NCBI GenBank assembly: GCA_015501605.1
Contig: JADNRZ010000020.1
Coordinates: forward strand, 310,001 to 374,000
From: Panaeolus papilionaceus
Taxonomy: Eukaryota; Basidiomycota; Agaricomycetes; Agaricales
Direction: 5' to 3'
Length of the DNA stretch: 64,000 nucleotides
The translations under genes and the position numbers were made by a program. Below are positions 1 through 12,180 of this stretch, piece after piece. How positions within the stretch are numbered: position 1 is the first letter of the stretch; every line of letters begins with the position of its first letter. Below the pieces are notes generated by a model, which was not told where the DNA came from, made no database searches, and worked only from the letters and a program-made list of their open reading frames with translations.

Positions 1-162
1 AGGCGGTAGCGCTAAACTTGGACATCCCAGCTTGTCCTCCTATCCACACCCATAATTTGCCGGACAGTAGTCTGTATAGTCCACAGGCCTTTGGTGTCGT
101 GTTTCTACAAGAAATTATAGATTTCTCCGTAATCCCCCCCTGGTTATTCAGTGGATGAAGCA

Positions 163-653
163 ATGAGGCGGGACGCAGCGCAGTACCTAGTCTGTCAAGA
201 CGATATACTGCCTCATTCAGACAGTGACGGCCATAGCAAGAGAGCACACGAGTTGCTCGCCGTCATCAAGAAACAGTGAGCTTGAGATTTCCGCACTATA
301 ATTTGTTGGTAATTTGAACCCTTTCTTCTTACAGCGGTTTTACAGTACCCGAAAAATGGGGGGTACGCGATTCCTATCCTGATTTGCGTCAGGTCTATTC
401 CCTTGCTAGTGCTGTTCTACCTGCGAGCGCCATTAGGGACTTTCAATGGGATATTCTGGTTTGCGACGAAGAAGCCATGCAACATCTCAGCGGGTCACAG
501 CGAACGGTTCGTGAACCAAACGTGCGATGTTCTTTTTTTTTCCCCCATGGCTTGAACGTTTTTATTGACACAGGCCGTCCTTGCAGCAGTGGGTCTGGTG
601 GGAGTTGCTCGAAGAATGTCCCCATACCATTCATACGCATTGCGTTATCGTAA
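163..653 (+). pseudogene. Spliced coding fragment of unknown family
   Basis: I do not recognise this protein. Reading from the ATG at 163, an exon to 275 joins across a clean GTGAGC...TTACAG intron (276-334) to an exon starting at 335. The joined frame reads ...VIKKHGFTVPEKWGVRD... and stays open to 653. The phase agreement (113 nt, then a one-base completion giving His) suggests real coding history. The frame runs into a T-rich stretch near 530 and no known domain is visible, so the downstream end is unclear. It could be the 5' part of a longer gene with further introns, or a relic. Confidence is low that it is expressed. Confidence 0.3.
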
Positions 654-3600
654 AGGTATGGGCCAGACGACACTGGAAATTCCAAATCGCAGAGGTCTGT
701 CATCGGAAATGGTTTGCATGCGGATAAAACACTGATATAGTCACACGCTAAACTAAGGCTTAGAAGGATTGCAACTACTCCTTGGTACTGAGTATGCAGC
801 CACCGCAATGTGTAAATCAAGTAAATATCTTCTGGGAGTAAGACTGCCTATACTTTTGTATAAATTTCTCCGAATTATTTATCAGACGTTGGACGAACAC
901 GCGCCCTGCACAGACAAAGCCCTCCAGTACGCGTTACTCTCACCTGGAAAAGTACCTACAGTCGGATACCCAGCGCATTGCCATGGGTTCGAATTCTGAT
1001 ATCTGAACTATCGCCGGGTTTCAGAAGCTCAGGGATGGACGCCCTGAAGGTCTATGAACCATAAGGCTCGAATATCACCGAGAGGTCTAAGATGGAACTT
1101 TGTGACTCTCCAGAAGAGCCACTCAGTGGGGTCTTAGAAGCTCAATCTGGAGCATCTGGAGTACCGAAAGAACGTATCCATGCTTCATTTGGGCCAGACT
1201 ATGGATATATATCTGGAGAAGCTCGCTTCTCTAGCCAGGTGCTTGATAACTTTCATCTCCTTTTCGAAGCGAATGTAATGTAGCCGACATACTCTATTTT
1301 GGCGTTTTAATAAATAGAATCTCAGTGCATACGTGTGACCAATCCAACTACTCTGTTTCATTCGAGGTTTCCGCCAATCACAAATGCTCGAAGTCCAAGT
1401 TGGGTAGTCGAACGATGGAGAATATTGAGGCCGTTGCTTATCGAATGAATAATGTCCCTATTTCTCGGCTATTCGGCCTCAAAGTTCTGGAGTGTTCGCA
1501 CACAGTCGAATCGTTTATGCTGTGTCCGAGTTGGTACAGGTCCAGCCGTGGACCACCTCGCCCATCTCGAATACTGACATCCACTTTAGGAACTAAACAA
1601 GCGTGCACCTAAACCGTATAGTCGACATTGTGTGATCCTGTTTGATGTGTGTGTGTGTGTGTATTCACCTGATATATCTCCATTTTGCCTCATCTTGGAA
1701 CGGAGAGCCCACAACGCAGAACAATTCAATTGCTCGTGGATGCTGATAGCGAATCCCGATCCTAAAAAGAGTCTGAGGTGAAAGCAATGGAATCCCAATC
1801 CTGAAACGTAGCCAAACTGAAACAGCTGACCGAGATTCATGAAATTTTCTGGAATCATTCTGGAATCACTTCGGTAGGCAACAGGAATAGCGCTAACGGC
1901 AGCCAGACGCATGGTGCCTTATTGGCTAAGAAGGTAAGCTGGAAGCCTCGTTTGAGTTTCCTGTTCTGGTGTTTACGTTTATGGTGTAAGCGTAAGCTAT
2001 TCTCATGGAGATTTCTCATTTTTCTTCATTCATTCGCCGTTTTCTCTGTTCCGATGTCTGTGGCTTATTTAACGCTTTTTACATTCCCCACAACGTTACT
2101 CGTTCTCAAATCGTCGCTTTGGAACACTTCGGGCAGAGCAAATACTGAATTGATGTCACCTTGTGCAAACAAAGATGCAAGACTTGTGTTGGCAGAAGCA
2201 CCTTCCAGGGTGCTGGAATTAGACAGGAATAGGAGGAAATACATCGACACGTGACCACTTAGCAGTGTAGACCCTGACACAGAGAGGAGCGTAGACACCT
2301 CAGAACATATCGTCACTTCTCGACACCGCGTCTGATCTGGCTTGAGTGGCTGTATGAGCACAGTCTTCACCTCTAGTGCAAACAATATTTCCTCTGCTCT
2401 CGCGACACGCCAATAGCGACTTGCGTTCAAACCCGAGGCGCTAATGATTGCCTGGAGGTGATTCTATCCTGCCAGAATGATTATGGCTGATGACATGTAG
2501 GGAATAGACGTGTCCAAAAGGATCGGCTTATTTTTGATGGTACTGCAAACCGTATACGATCACGCGTTTCTGGTTTGAGTCTCCTGTTAGTAACCATGAG
2601 CCCAGAGCTCTCCATGCGCGCGTATTCACAGCGCCAGTATGTCTACTCTCTTAATGGTGTAATGACATTACAAGAGTCCCAGTATAATTCTGTTGATCAA
2701 TGATCATGCTGAAAACCTATATATTTATTTCGTCTAATTCAGAATCGTCTGGAGGTGTTTGGGCGTCTAATATATGTGGTCCCAGAAACAGAGAATGTTA
2801 TAAGGGCAGAGACTCCTTGCGCGAAGCCGCACTTTGCCTGGAGGTTTTTATGTATTCGAGCCTGAATTGAATAAGCGCACAGCGCAGAACCTTGACATCT
2901 CTATGAATTGAAAACGCTTGCAACTGACAATCCGAAGCTGGATAGTAATAGGAGGAAATGTTGAAGGAGCGCTTATTTGTTATATGGGGGACAAACCGAG
3001 ATAATAGGGCATGTTGTCAACAACCAAGTAATATTCAGGCTGTGGATGACGACGCAACGTGTTCTTGCGTTTGTAGTGCCTGTGGCGGTACACTGCACAC
3101 AGCTGCCGCACTAAGCTGAGGGTTCATCAATTCTAGGGAAACAACTCCGATGTAGAGGAGGAATGAGGATAAGTACGTACGGTTTCATGTCCACTTCACC
3201 GGTATCCTCCTGCATGAGACCAAGAATGACAGTTCCCTACGCTCATGTCGCGTCAACCTAGATTCCCAGTCTTCAATCATACAGAACATTATCTTACGTC
3301 TAGCAGCGTGTTTTTCCCCTTGACTATACAATAAATCACTTCGCCTGTCGTGGAGAAATAATGAACCCTTTGTGCTATCTAGCGAGAATGAATAATCAAC
3401 TAGACGTTACATCTGTCGAATAAAATAAAAAATGAAAATACCTGAAATGGCATATTAGGGGCAGAAATTCGATGATATGCTGTGACTGGAAGGGGGGAGC
3501 ACCTTTCAACACAACGTTAATAGGTATGCTATTAATATTATTTTGGGGTTCTCTCCAAGAGTATGGACTATGTCCCTTCCATATTGCCGGATGGCGAACG

Positions 3601-3867
3601 CCAATTAAGCTTTTGAGTTGAGGGAGTCCTGACAGTTGTATCCCTCATCCAGGAGGGTTTAACTTATCCGACAAATGCATGTTCCAATAGAATTCATGAA
3701 TATGTTTGATTGGGTGCATGTAATGAGTCTGATGATTAATAATATAGAAACGGTGATACACATGCCTTACCTCCAATATTCTTTTCGGTATTGGATGAAC
3801 TGACAAATTTATCTGTCCTCGCTTCATATAGAGGTGTCCACGTATAAGGTTATTGTCTTAGCTCTCC
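654..3867. other. Gene-poor spacer
   Basis: Only short overlapping frames without recognisable domains are seen. A small (GT)n microsatellite lies near 1645-1664. I see no transposase motif, tRNA or convincing splice-linked exon set. Confidence 0.4.
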
Positions 3868-4619
3868 CTATCTCCCTCTTGTGATCTTCCGTGATGAAGG
3901 ATAGTGAGAGGACTCGTACGGGTCTTTGATTGGTACAAAGGCGGATGTGTGGACACAGTCAGGATGTACAGTGCGAATGTAGTCGGAGGTACTCTGCGGG
4001 GAGCACATTATTGGGACGAATCCGCAGGGGCTAGGAGCGTTTTCTTCAAGTGAACGTGGAGTATCGATCATTTCCGCTGAGGTCACCAAAGATTCAATCT
4101 CGCTTCTCTCTTGGAGCTGTGCAACAATCGATGCGATTGGGGTAGGGTTACAGATCGAGGGGGGCGGCTCATCAGGTAACTACATGACTCGAGCGGGCTG
4201 TAAGGTCAACAGAGTTCAGGGCAATTATTTTACCTTCGTATTTTAAATAGGGTCGTTTACAAAGGTTCGGATTTGCTCCAATTTCCAACAACGTCGTCGA
4301 TAATTCTTCCAACACAAGTGGTCGTAATCGCTCTTGTCGAGAGCGCTTTGACTAGGAGAATCTTGTGTCAGTATCTGAATAAAGTGAGGGAAAATAATAG
4401 GGCAGGAAACGCTACCATCGTAAGAAGGAACCACTAATGCAAGATTATTGCAGATGCGAACTGCGACGAGGGAAACGCTTCCGAAGCCAAATAATGCTTG
4501 GGAATGTGGTCTGATGGGTGATTATTGTGCAACCTCACGTCCCTGCATCCGAGGTCCTGAAAGAATGGTGTAGCCACACCGATTACGACACATGTCGAGA
4601 GGGCTTCAAGGAAGCCCAT
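3868..4619 (-). other. Possible decayed gene, unknown
   Basis: Three minus-strand frames follow one another here. One (about 4183-3868) stays open upstream of its nominal start and reads as a Ser/Pro-rich segment. One around 4340-4240 contains LLEIGANPNLCKRPYL, which looks ankyrin-like (the GANPN turn). One (4619-4434) has no visible domain. Apparent donor and acceptor sites exist between them (GTAAAA near 4224, TAG near 4184), but the phases do not agree and give stops. A decayed ankyrin-containing gene is a guess only. Confidence 0.2.
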
Positions 4620-6122
4620 CGTCGGTCGACAAAGTCATATTCTAATTCCGGCCTCCAGTACTCAACGAAATGCTTACAAGCTGTGTTTATAGCTCCTGTG
4701 AACCTCTTTGGCTTTCGCCTTGTGCCTCAGATAATTAAAGAGATTTAAATTACCGCGACAATTACGCTTGAATTGAATTGAATTCAGAATTGAATGTTGG
4801 TAGGATTTACCACGTGGCCGACCATCCGCAATCCGCAAGGACAATGTCCGCGCTCGAATGTCGATGTAGGATACCGCTTTCCCACAATGCCGCGCCGCGG
4901 TTTTGGACATTCCGAGACACCGAAATCCCTATCCACCCCCTGGAATTGATACACAAGACAAAGCAGCCTGTAAGCGCCGAACTCATATCCACTTTGTATG
5001 CGGCTCAGAGTTCAGACCGGACTTGAGATGACTACCTCTCATGTCGTTAAAGTCACATATCACGAGATGATCTCCTATGGATTACATTCTCTATAGCCAG
5101 GAGACCCAACCAGGGTTTACAAAGGAAATTTAAAGCCTTCGAAAAAAATATGCCAAACGTGAAGCATTGAGCAAGTCATTGAGTCAACTGCTGCCGATTA
5201 ATGTTGTCTGGTGCCATCACAGTGTTACAAAGATATTTTTTTTGCTTTGCTAGTCTATCAAACCGAGATCCGCTTCACATTGTTACCTTGGGACTTTTGG
5301 TGTCGAACCCCAAGCAATCCTGAATTTAGGTGACTCTCTCTGTTGTAATTAATCTTAGGCATATTCCTCTTCACCAACACAAATTTTTCTCTTCGTCATG
5401 CCCCAATCAGGCACGAATATGAATATGAGTCAAGTGCAAGTCGCATTCAGGGGAGTCATTGTGAATTGTCGGTCCCAGTCCTGCCAGTTATCCATATTTA
5501 TGCATCCCGTTTTTGGCAACGTGGGATGATAATTCATCACAGCTGAGTCTGATTGTGTGATAGCGATTTTGGTTTCAGTTAGTAATAACACCAGAGGCGA
5601 TGCTGATTTGTCTAGGTACGAGAGGTGTTTCCGATTGCGCCAAAATTCAAAGTTGACATTCAAGCCGCACAGCATACCGCAAGTCGCATACCGCATACCG
5701 CAAGTCGCATACCGCAAGTCGCATACCGCACTCCACCACTAGACCAGCTACAAGGTCACTGGTTCTCTTCAATCCCTTAAGATACCTCAGGCTAATTCTA
5801 TCACCCCGACGGACTTATTTTTGCGTATACCATGTACTTATCTTCTCGTAATGTAAATGTTTTATCCTATCTACCCTTGATGAGAAGACCTTTTTCTGAA
5901 TCCAGGGATTGTAGAGAGCGAAGATGAAATATATAGTCAGGAGTAGTTGCTAATCGTACAATGAGACGGTCGCACTAAAGTGCGAAAAAGGGAGTAAACA
6001 AAGGGAATAGATTTTTCAAAATTTCCGAAAACTTACAGTCGAGAAGGCTACTGGACAACACTCCCCGGCACAGAAGAGTTGAGGTGTATTAAGAGCGCCT
6101 GGGTTTCGGTTCATAACAATGG
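4620..6122. other. Spacer with minisatellite
   Basis: No gene is supported here. The only structured element is the GCATACC-type minisatellite near 5671-5730. Confidence 0.4.
5671..5730 (-). repeat. Heptamer minisatellite (GCGGTAT family)
   Basis: On the minus strand the array is built from GCGGTAT heptamers interspersed with GCGACTT. It is followed by GCGGCTTGAATGTCAACTTT. The same heptamer and a diverged copy of the same flank recur at 18.8 kb on the plus strand, so this is one dispersed repeat family. Confidence 0.75.
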
Positions 6123-6310
6123 CTCGAGATCTTTGAGGGAGATGTCATCCTTAGCATTGCTTCCGCGCTGCGCAACCCAAGTAATGGCCATGATTTCCTC
6201 GACTTTTTTGTTGTCAGGCGCAGAGGCGCCGTATAGAAAGCAGAAACTTGGGTTCTGAGATCTGCAGCAGTGGTGAATGCCCGGAGGATGTTGTTATGGA
6301 GGAGGTGGGT
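6123..6310 (-). pseudogene. PRP8 fragment (start of the JAB/MPN-like region)
   Basis: On the minus strand the frames encode NILRAFTTAADLRTQVSAF, then after a one-base shift YGASAPDNKKVEEIMAITWV..., then ...ISLKDLEPLL and a stop. This matches, from memory of the family, the very conserved fungal PRP8 stretch around ADLRTQI-FLYG-S-PDN-VKEI, which leads into the C-terminal MPN/JAB-like domain. PRP8 is the ~2300-residue core spliceosome protein, so ~60 residues with a frameshift can only be a relic. It lies immediately downstream of the hAT relic on the same strand. The PRP8 segment that would precede it is found 8 kb away on the plus strand. Confidence 0.7.
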
Positions 6311-6319
6311 GAACAGAGC

Positions 6320-8097
6320 GGGGTTGTCCTTGGTATCATTTGTTGATGATCCCCTTCGTCATCAAGACTCATGCGGCGCCGGTCGGGACTAGGTGCTGAT
6401 GGTCGTGACAGATGGGAGGATACCAGGGGAGGTGACTGAGCAGGTTTTGCCACGACGCGACCTATGGAAGAGTTGAATGAATGTAATCGATTTTTGTATC
6501 AGTACAAATTTTTGAACGGTAAATGTGTTACCTACTTTGGCCTGTACTGTCTGCTTGACATTTTCAAGCGGTTCAGGGCCCCAATTATTCTTAAAGTGCT
6601 TGAGTTTTGACCGAGGATCGAAGGCTGACACACATCGGAACAGTTAGAGATTGGAATGTGCGTAATTAGAAAAAGACGCGGCCATTGCGATGATATGCGC
6701 ATCAGATGCTGTCGTCTGCTCCTAACATCGCTCTATCTTCTCCACGGGAACTTAAATTGCCAGCTGAAAAGGGGCGTAGCAGCTCAAAAGCGATGCCTTC
6801 TCCCAACTACTATACAATGTCTCAATAGTGGGGAGAAAATCGTAGAGCATCGGCAGTGTGGAGGGAGAGAATAGGTGTTTAGCATAAATAGCATACTGCA
6901 TAATCGTTAGGAAAGTAAATTCTACCACAAATTGACGACATACCTGAAGCAGGTCCCTGAATAATGGAACGTTCGTCCACTCGTCTTCGGTGAGAATCAA
7001 CTCACGACGTCAGTGACCCTTTTCGGAATTCGCCTCCTTCGTACTCATCTCAAATACAAGCTTGTCGACATACTAGTGGATGATTAGGGTGAGTAATATA
7101 ATAGAGCGAGGGATAAAGAGAAAACATACAATTTTTCAGCATTTTGGCACAAATGAGCACGAGGGACGTTGGTCCCCAACCTCCTTTCATATCTAAAATG
7201 AGCTGTGGCGGCTTTCGTTGGTCACGCCTTTAAAGGTCCTTGAAACATTTCTTCCGTTGAGACGACGAACGAGCCTGCAATATCACGTTAGCATATGCAT
7301 GGAATCAACTGAGAAAAAAAGGAATGTGGCACGTCTGAACAAGTAGCACGGGCGAGGCAAACCTCATCTCGTACGGCTGCTGATGCCAGATCTGACGTGG
7401 TGAAAGTCTTGGTCTTACAACGAGCGAAGATCAGTGCTTGGGTAGCCAAGCTGATGGTAAGGGCAAGATATCTGCAACACGATGAGGATTTAATGTATAA
7501 AAATGATAAATAAATATATGACGCACCGGATCTGACGCTTTGCAACGTCAAACACTTCCCTCGTGTTCAAAGCGAGAGCAAGTGGCAAACTCGAATAGCA
7601 TAGTGTCGTTATTGGTTGCATTGTCACAGGCAAAATGTCCAACCTTCACCATCGTGATTCATGAGCGAAGGAAGACATAGAATAAATAGTTAACTTACCT
7701 TGTGAACAATGTGCAGATGACATGGTGGTAATGATAACGTTCACGTTAAAACTTACCTTCTGGTTTTCAGAGGAATTGCCTCCTTTCTTTTCTTCCGTCT
7801 CTTCTTCATTGGCTGTTTACCTATAATTTGTGAAGGCGAGGAATTACTGGATGTCGGGTGGTTGTGGCTGACCTCAACTATTGAATCATCATCACCAAAC
7901 TGAGAAGCATTGCCTACTGGTCTCTTGTGCAGGACAGTCACAGAGGGTGGAATTGGCGTCGGAGTGGGAGGTGTAGCAGCATCTGACAAGCTAGACATAG
8001 AAAACACTGGCGTGGGGTGCGATGAGGTTGGGTGGATGGGGTTGTGATGATGGTTCAGGGTAAAATAGGGGTTATTGTCATCATCAGACATAGCCAA
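6320..8097 (-). pseudogene. hAT-family transposase relic
   Basis: Several minus-strand segments match hAT transposase landmarks in order. There is an N-terminal Ser/Pro-rich exon ending in a basic stretch (KKRRKKRKEAIPLKTRR, 8097-7753). GHFACDNATNNDTMLFEF (about 7640-7585) is the DNA-NND-M motif of the catalytic core. IRYLALTISLATQALI (about 7525-7425) stands where the family has RCxxHxxNLxxxA, with Cys, His and Asn lost. LTEDEWTNVPLFRDLLQ lies at about 6990-6945 and FDPRSKLKHFKNNWGPEPL at about 6625-6565. A one-base shift separates the DNA-NND block from the following block. A SPDRRRMSLDDEGD linker precedes the point where PRP8 sequence takes over, and the usual C-terminal dimerisation block is not seen. 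It is clearly non-functional. Confidence 0.7.
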
Positions 8098-11000
8098 ACA
8101 ACCGGCTAAAGCTGAGTTCGCTGTCTAGCTCGACGTGAAGACATAATCATCACTATGTTCACCTATTCACCTTTAACTTACACCCGCCATTTCTAAGCTT
8201 GAAACCTATTCATTTAATAAGATGAGTGGTACACTGATTTAGACTGATGAGCGTCCTCTTCCCTTGAACCTGCACATTGTAGACAATGATACACACCGCT
8301 GGGGTTAAAATGCTTAAATACTGCTACACCCTCGTCAATATTATCCCCTAAGCCTACCAACTTATATGCTTGTGCCAGACTATTAATTTTGTGCCCTGTT
8401 AGTGTTACCGCAACAGCCGCTTTCGTGGAAAGCACATGTAACCAACAACTGTTGAACAACGAATACAAACCCATTCGGTGAGCTTTCTCCCTATTTCTAC
8501 CAAATATTTTGGATGCTCGCGCTTCGTTTCACCTTAAATTTCAGCAAATTGCTATCAAACAAGGATCAGCACGAGTGGTCCTACACCGTCTCTCTTCCAG
8601 CATCAGGTCCGCCACGCACCCTTTTTTCTATGGCCGTCCTGGACGTTCAAACTATGATGGACGCTGTTCGGCGTTTGAATCCCGAACCCACATGCCGATA
8701 GTGCCCCTGATTGGGGATTATACGTCGGGCATAGCATCTATGGCCTAGACACCGACGAGTCATCGCTGCGTAACTGGTTACAATGCCCACTACACGATCT
8801 CATACGTCCTCTGCATGGTATCTACGCCCCCCTACGTCGGCTCAACGCCAATTTTACCTGGTCATGGTGCTCTATACTCGACGTTTATACCTCTTGCAAG
8901 ACATCAGGCCCCTACATCGGCTTATATACCCTTTACATTCAGCTTCATGCACCTCACGCATCATGGGATGGTTGATCTTCACCACTGGCCACGGCTTGCT
9001 TGGCGAGACAGCCTAATTACAGGTGACCAATGCCTCCATCTTGGCATATGTTCATCGTTATTTGGTCCCTCCGAGCCTTCCCTTCGTGGTCCATGCGGCA
9101 CGTCATCATTCTCAGACTTCACGCTACTCGCGTCGTCTTTTGCGGTATTTTGCGTTGTGTTGGTGTATTCTTCATTCGCCTGTCCTTTCACGCTTTTTTG
9201 GGTCTAAATTTCAGTCTGTACCCCAACCCTCGCTTCGTCTTCCCTCGCTTCACATCACGTCGCTTTTTTTATTTGCCCTTCAGACATTTTTCATGTTTTG
9301 TTTCCTCTCACTCTTTTGAGTCATTGGAATCTGTACGTCCCTCTCTAGTAAACACCCACTCGTTCCTTTTTGTGTCGATCATTGTCAGTTTCGCCATCAT
9401 GACCCTCAACCTTTTGACACCCTCTCATGTTCTCATGACAGCCATCCTTCTTTCCATCGTGCTACACCCACTTTCTCCTTTTCTTTCTCTCCGTTTTACT
9501 TCTCTCTCCTTCTTCAACGCCAGCCAACACACCCACAGAAAACTTCACAGCCTGAGACTCCGACTCGGACTTCTCTGTGACACTGACTTATTGTCAGGCT
9601 CTGAGACAGCCTCCAACGCATCGGGTAATCTCGCGCTTTCGAGAGATATGAAGAAGAAGGCGCCAGGGAAGACCGGTGAAGAAGGGCGGGTCGGATGGTC
9701 ATGAGGAGGAAGGGATCCCCCAAGCCCAAACCGACGCCGAAGAAAGGCGGAGATGGGGAGGAGAAGATGGATGTGGGTGACGAGGATAAGCAAAAGGCGA
9801 AACCGAAGGCGAAAGCTAAGGTGATGGAGAAGGAAGGGGTGATGAGTAGGGTGTGTGTGTGCATCGGGATGGGATAGGCGAGGGATGGGTGGTGCAGATG
9901 TGGGTTGGTGGGAATGGAGTTATAGGCTAGGTGGTTGGAGACGCGAGGGTGATTCGGATGGCTAGACGAGGGTACTTGTTTGGGACAGGTATATCTCGGC
10001 TGTTTGAATATAACCTGGAATACACTGCCCTACATTATCATCCCTGCATGACTCGCGTCTTCCGTCTTCCGCCTTCTACTCCATTTTCCCCCCTCGTTGC
10101 TTCACCAAATTTACCCTTACGCATGAACACACATCACGTAGTCTTACCTACGAATCACAATGTGTAGGCCGAGTTGGTATATTTCATATCTAATACGCCG
10201 ACGCTCCCAATATTATGTCCTTGCATATCCCACATGATTCGAGTCCTTCCTTTTTCGAGCACGATCATCAATAAAGTGCATCTTGACCGCCTAAATCCAT
10301 TTCTAACCCTTTCAGAATTTAGGTTTACAATTTTTTGCTGCTGAAGCAGCTCGATTGTACAGACGTTAGGTTTCTGGGATCACAGAATCCCAGTTTAGCC
10401 TCTTGTTTTCTACGAGCCTGAAGCTCCTTTGACATCACCTTCCCACCTGGCGACCCGACTCTTTTCCTCCTGGTTATTTTAGGTATCACCCCAGAGCCTT
10501 GCATCACTTACGGACCATCTGCGTGTCTGTCATTTATGACCACATGTAGCGCCAACGAACAATCCTTCCACTCCTACCATAGTTTCTCACCTCACTCAAT
10601 GTGCGTTGTACGCTCGCTATAGTAAACCGTTGCTACATGCGAGGTGCGACCAATGACCCACGAAATGAATTCACAAACCTCATTTTGAATCCCAACACTC
10701 TCGAGTCTCGAGTCTCCCGCAGAATCCTTCCAAGTCATGACCCGACACCTTTCCTTGTTCAGATTCTTCTTCACTCCTCAGCCTTCAGTGCTCGCCTACA
10801 ATTGGTCCATGAACAAAACATTTATTCTACCCAGTTATTTTATTTATGCTTCTCGCCACCGCCCCGATGACTCTGAATCTTCACTCACGTCAATGACTCT
10901 CCTTAGATCAATGAGGAGGGAAGGGAGTCGACTTCAAGAGACATCACAACCACACAATTTCACAATTACAAAATGTAAATCCATACAAAAATAAAGAAGG

Positions 11001-11195
11001 TGAGTATCGAGTATACCCTAGTTTATTCAAACAGACTGGCTCAAAAATAGGAAGGTAAGAAAGAATGGAAGAATGGAAGGATACGTGTTTACGAAGCGGG
11101 ATATGAAAGATGAGGAAAAAAAGCACATCCGTTTAAGATGTAGATGGTTTTGCCTCTTGCGGCGAATCTTGAATGTTGCGGTCATCAGGTACTCT
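8098..11195. other. Spacer with low-complexity coding-like stretches
   Basis: From 9000 to 9560 the plus strand is pyrimidine-rich, giving long but compositionally biased frames. A Lys/Pro/Asp-rich frame at 9695-9877 (KPKPTPKKGG, KAKPKAKAK) could be a gene remnant, but has no domain or splice support. I see nothing else that I can support. Confidence 0.3.
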
Positions 11196-12180
11196 ATTTC
11201 AGCGAAGGTTTGAACCTTTTAAATCTGGAGACTTGAGTTGTTGGCGGGTTCACTGAGTGATGCATTGATGTAGGCCCTTCGGAAGGTGGGGGCGAGTATA
11301 TGGCTGAGGATGGGTAGATCGCCTGTGGCTCCAAAAAGAGGGGTGACTTTGACTTGTTTGTGCGTGACGACGAGGTTTTCTTCCATGCAGCTCTAAATCC
11401 TACATGCCAGTTGGACACATACACGACAAGGTAGGTCATGGCTGCGTCAGCCCGAGGAAACGGCTCGGAAAAGTACTGAGGGTATTCCCGTTTTACCTAC
11501 AACACATAGCGACGAGACCAACCGTCAAAGATGTACAATAGAAGGCAGAATTCGCTAATGAGAATCTTACCGCGTTTTGGAACACCCGAAGCCTTTTTGA
11601 CTGCTTTACGAAGTGCACTTTAGGCGTAAATTTTGTTTCCATAAGTTCCAAAATTCGAATCTAGTGTATGTTCAGGTGAGATAATACATCCCAAGACATA
11701 ATATACCGTCATTGCCTGCCACACGTAAGATTCTGGTCGAAGCCTCAGTACATCAAGCAAAGAACACATCGGGCACAATGACCAGTTCTGAAGATGGCGT
11801 AAATAGCTTCTAGTTTATAGAATCGGCTATAAGACCTACAGGGGATGCGGCAGTAGCCTTCAACATCAGGAATATGCTGCGTGGAATTGACCTGGGGCAC
11901 TGGCACCAGTGGATAGTATATTGATATGTCGATGAAAACTGGAATGGATGTGGTGGATGTGACTGAAGGCTTTTAATAGTCTCCGAGTCAGTCAGATATC
12001 ATGTGAAAGCATATTAGAACATCTCTTCGTTAGTTCTTCTCCAACTTGAACATGTTAGCTGAAAGGGTATCGAGCGGAGTCACCTTACGAGCTTCTGTGT
12101 CAGTACCCGCAGTTCCCACGATTCATCGAGGGCCATTCGAATCGAAGGTTTTTTGAAGGCGCTTGTTTTGGATCTGAGTT
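11196..12180 (-). CDS. Uncharacterised multi-exon gene or remnant
   Basis: I do not recognise the family. On the minus strand several segments join well. One ends ...ESWELRVLTQKLVR at a GTGACT donor near 12083. One reads ...RPESYVWQAMT near 11760-11710. One begins after a TAG acceptor near 11662 and reads METKFTPKVHFVKQSKRLRV up to a GTAAGA donor near 11570. The last follows a TTGTAG acceptor near 11500, reads VKREYPQYFSEPFPRADAAM and continues to a stop at 11196. The junction FQNA|VKREYP is in phase and gives a smooth helical, basic sequence, so at least the last two exons are probably real. The C-terminal ~70 residues are Ser/Pro-rich. The 5' exons are not resolved. A degenerate copy is equally possible. 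Confidence 0.4.

Noticed and set aside
8509..9016. Two plus-strand frames that might be a retrotransposon piece
   Set aside because: A phrase resembling PLHDLIRPLH can be read in one frame, but there is no reverse transcriptase, RNase H or integrase motif near it.
9030..9704. Long plus-strand open frame of 224 codons
   Set aside because: It lies in a pyrimidine-rich tract where stops are rare. The product is dominated by Phe, Leu, Ser and Arg, with no domain and no conserved start.
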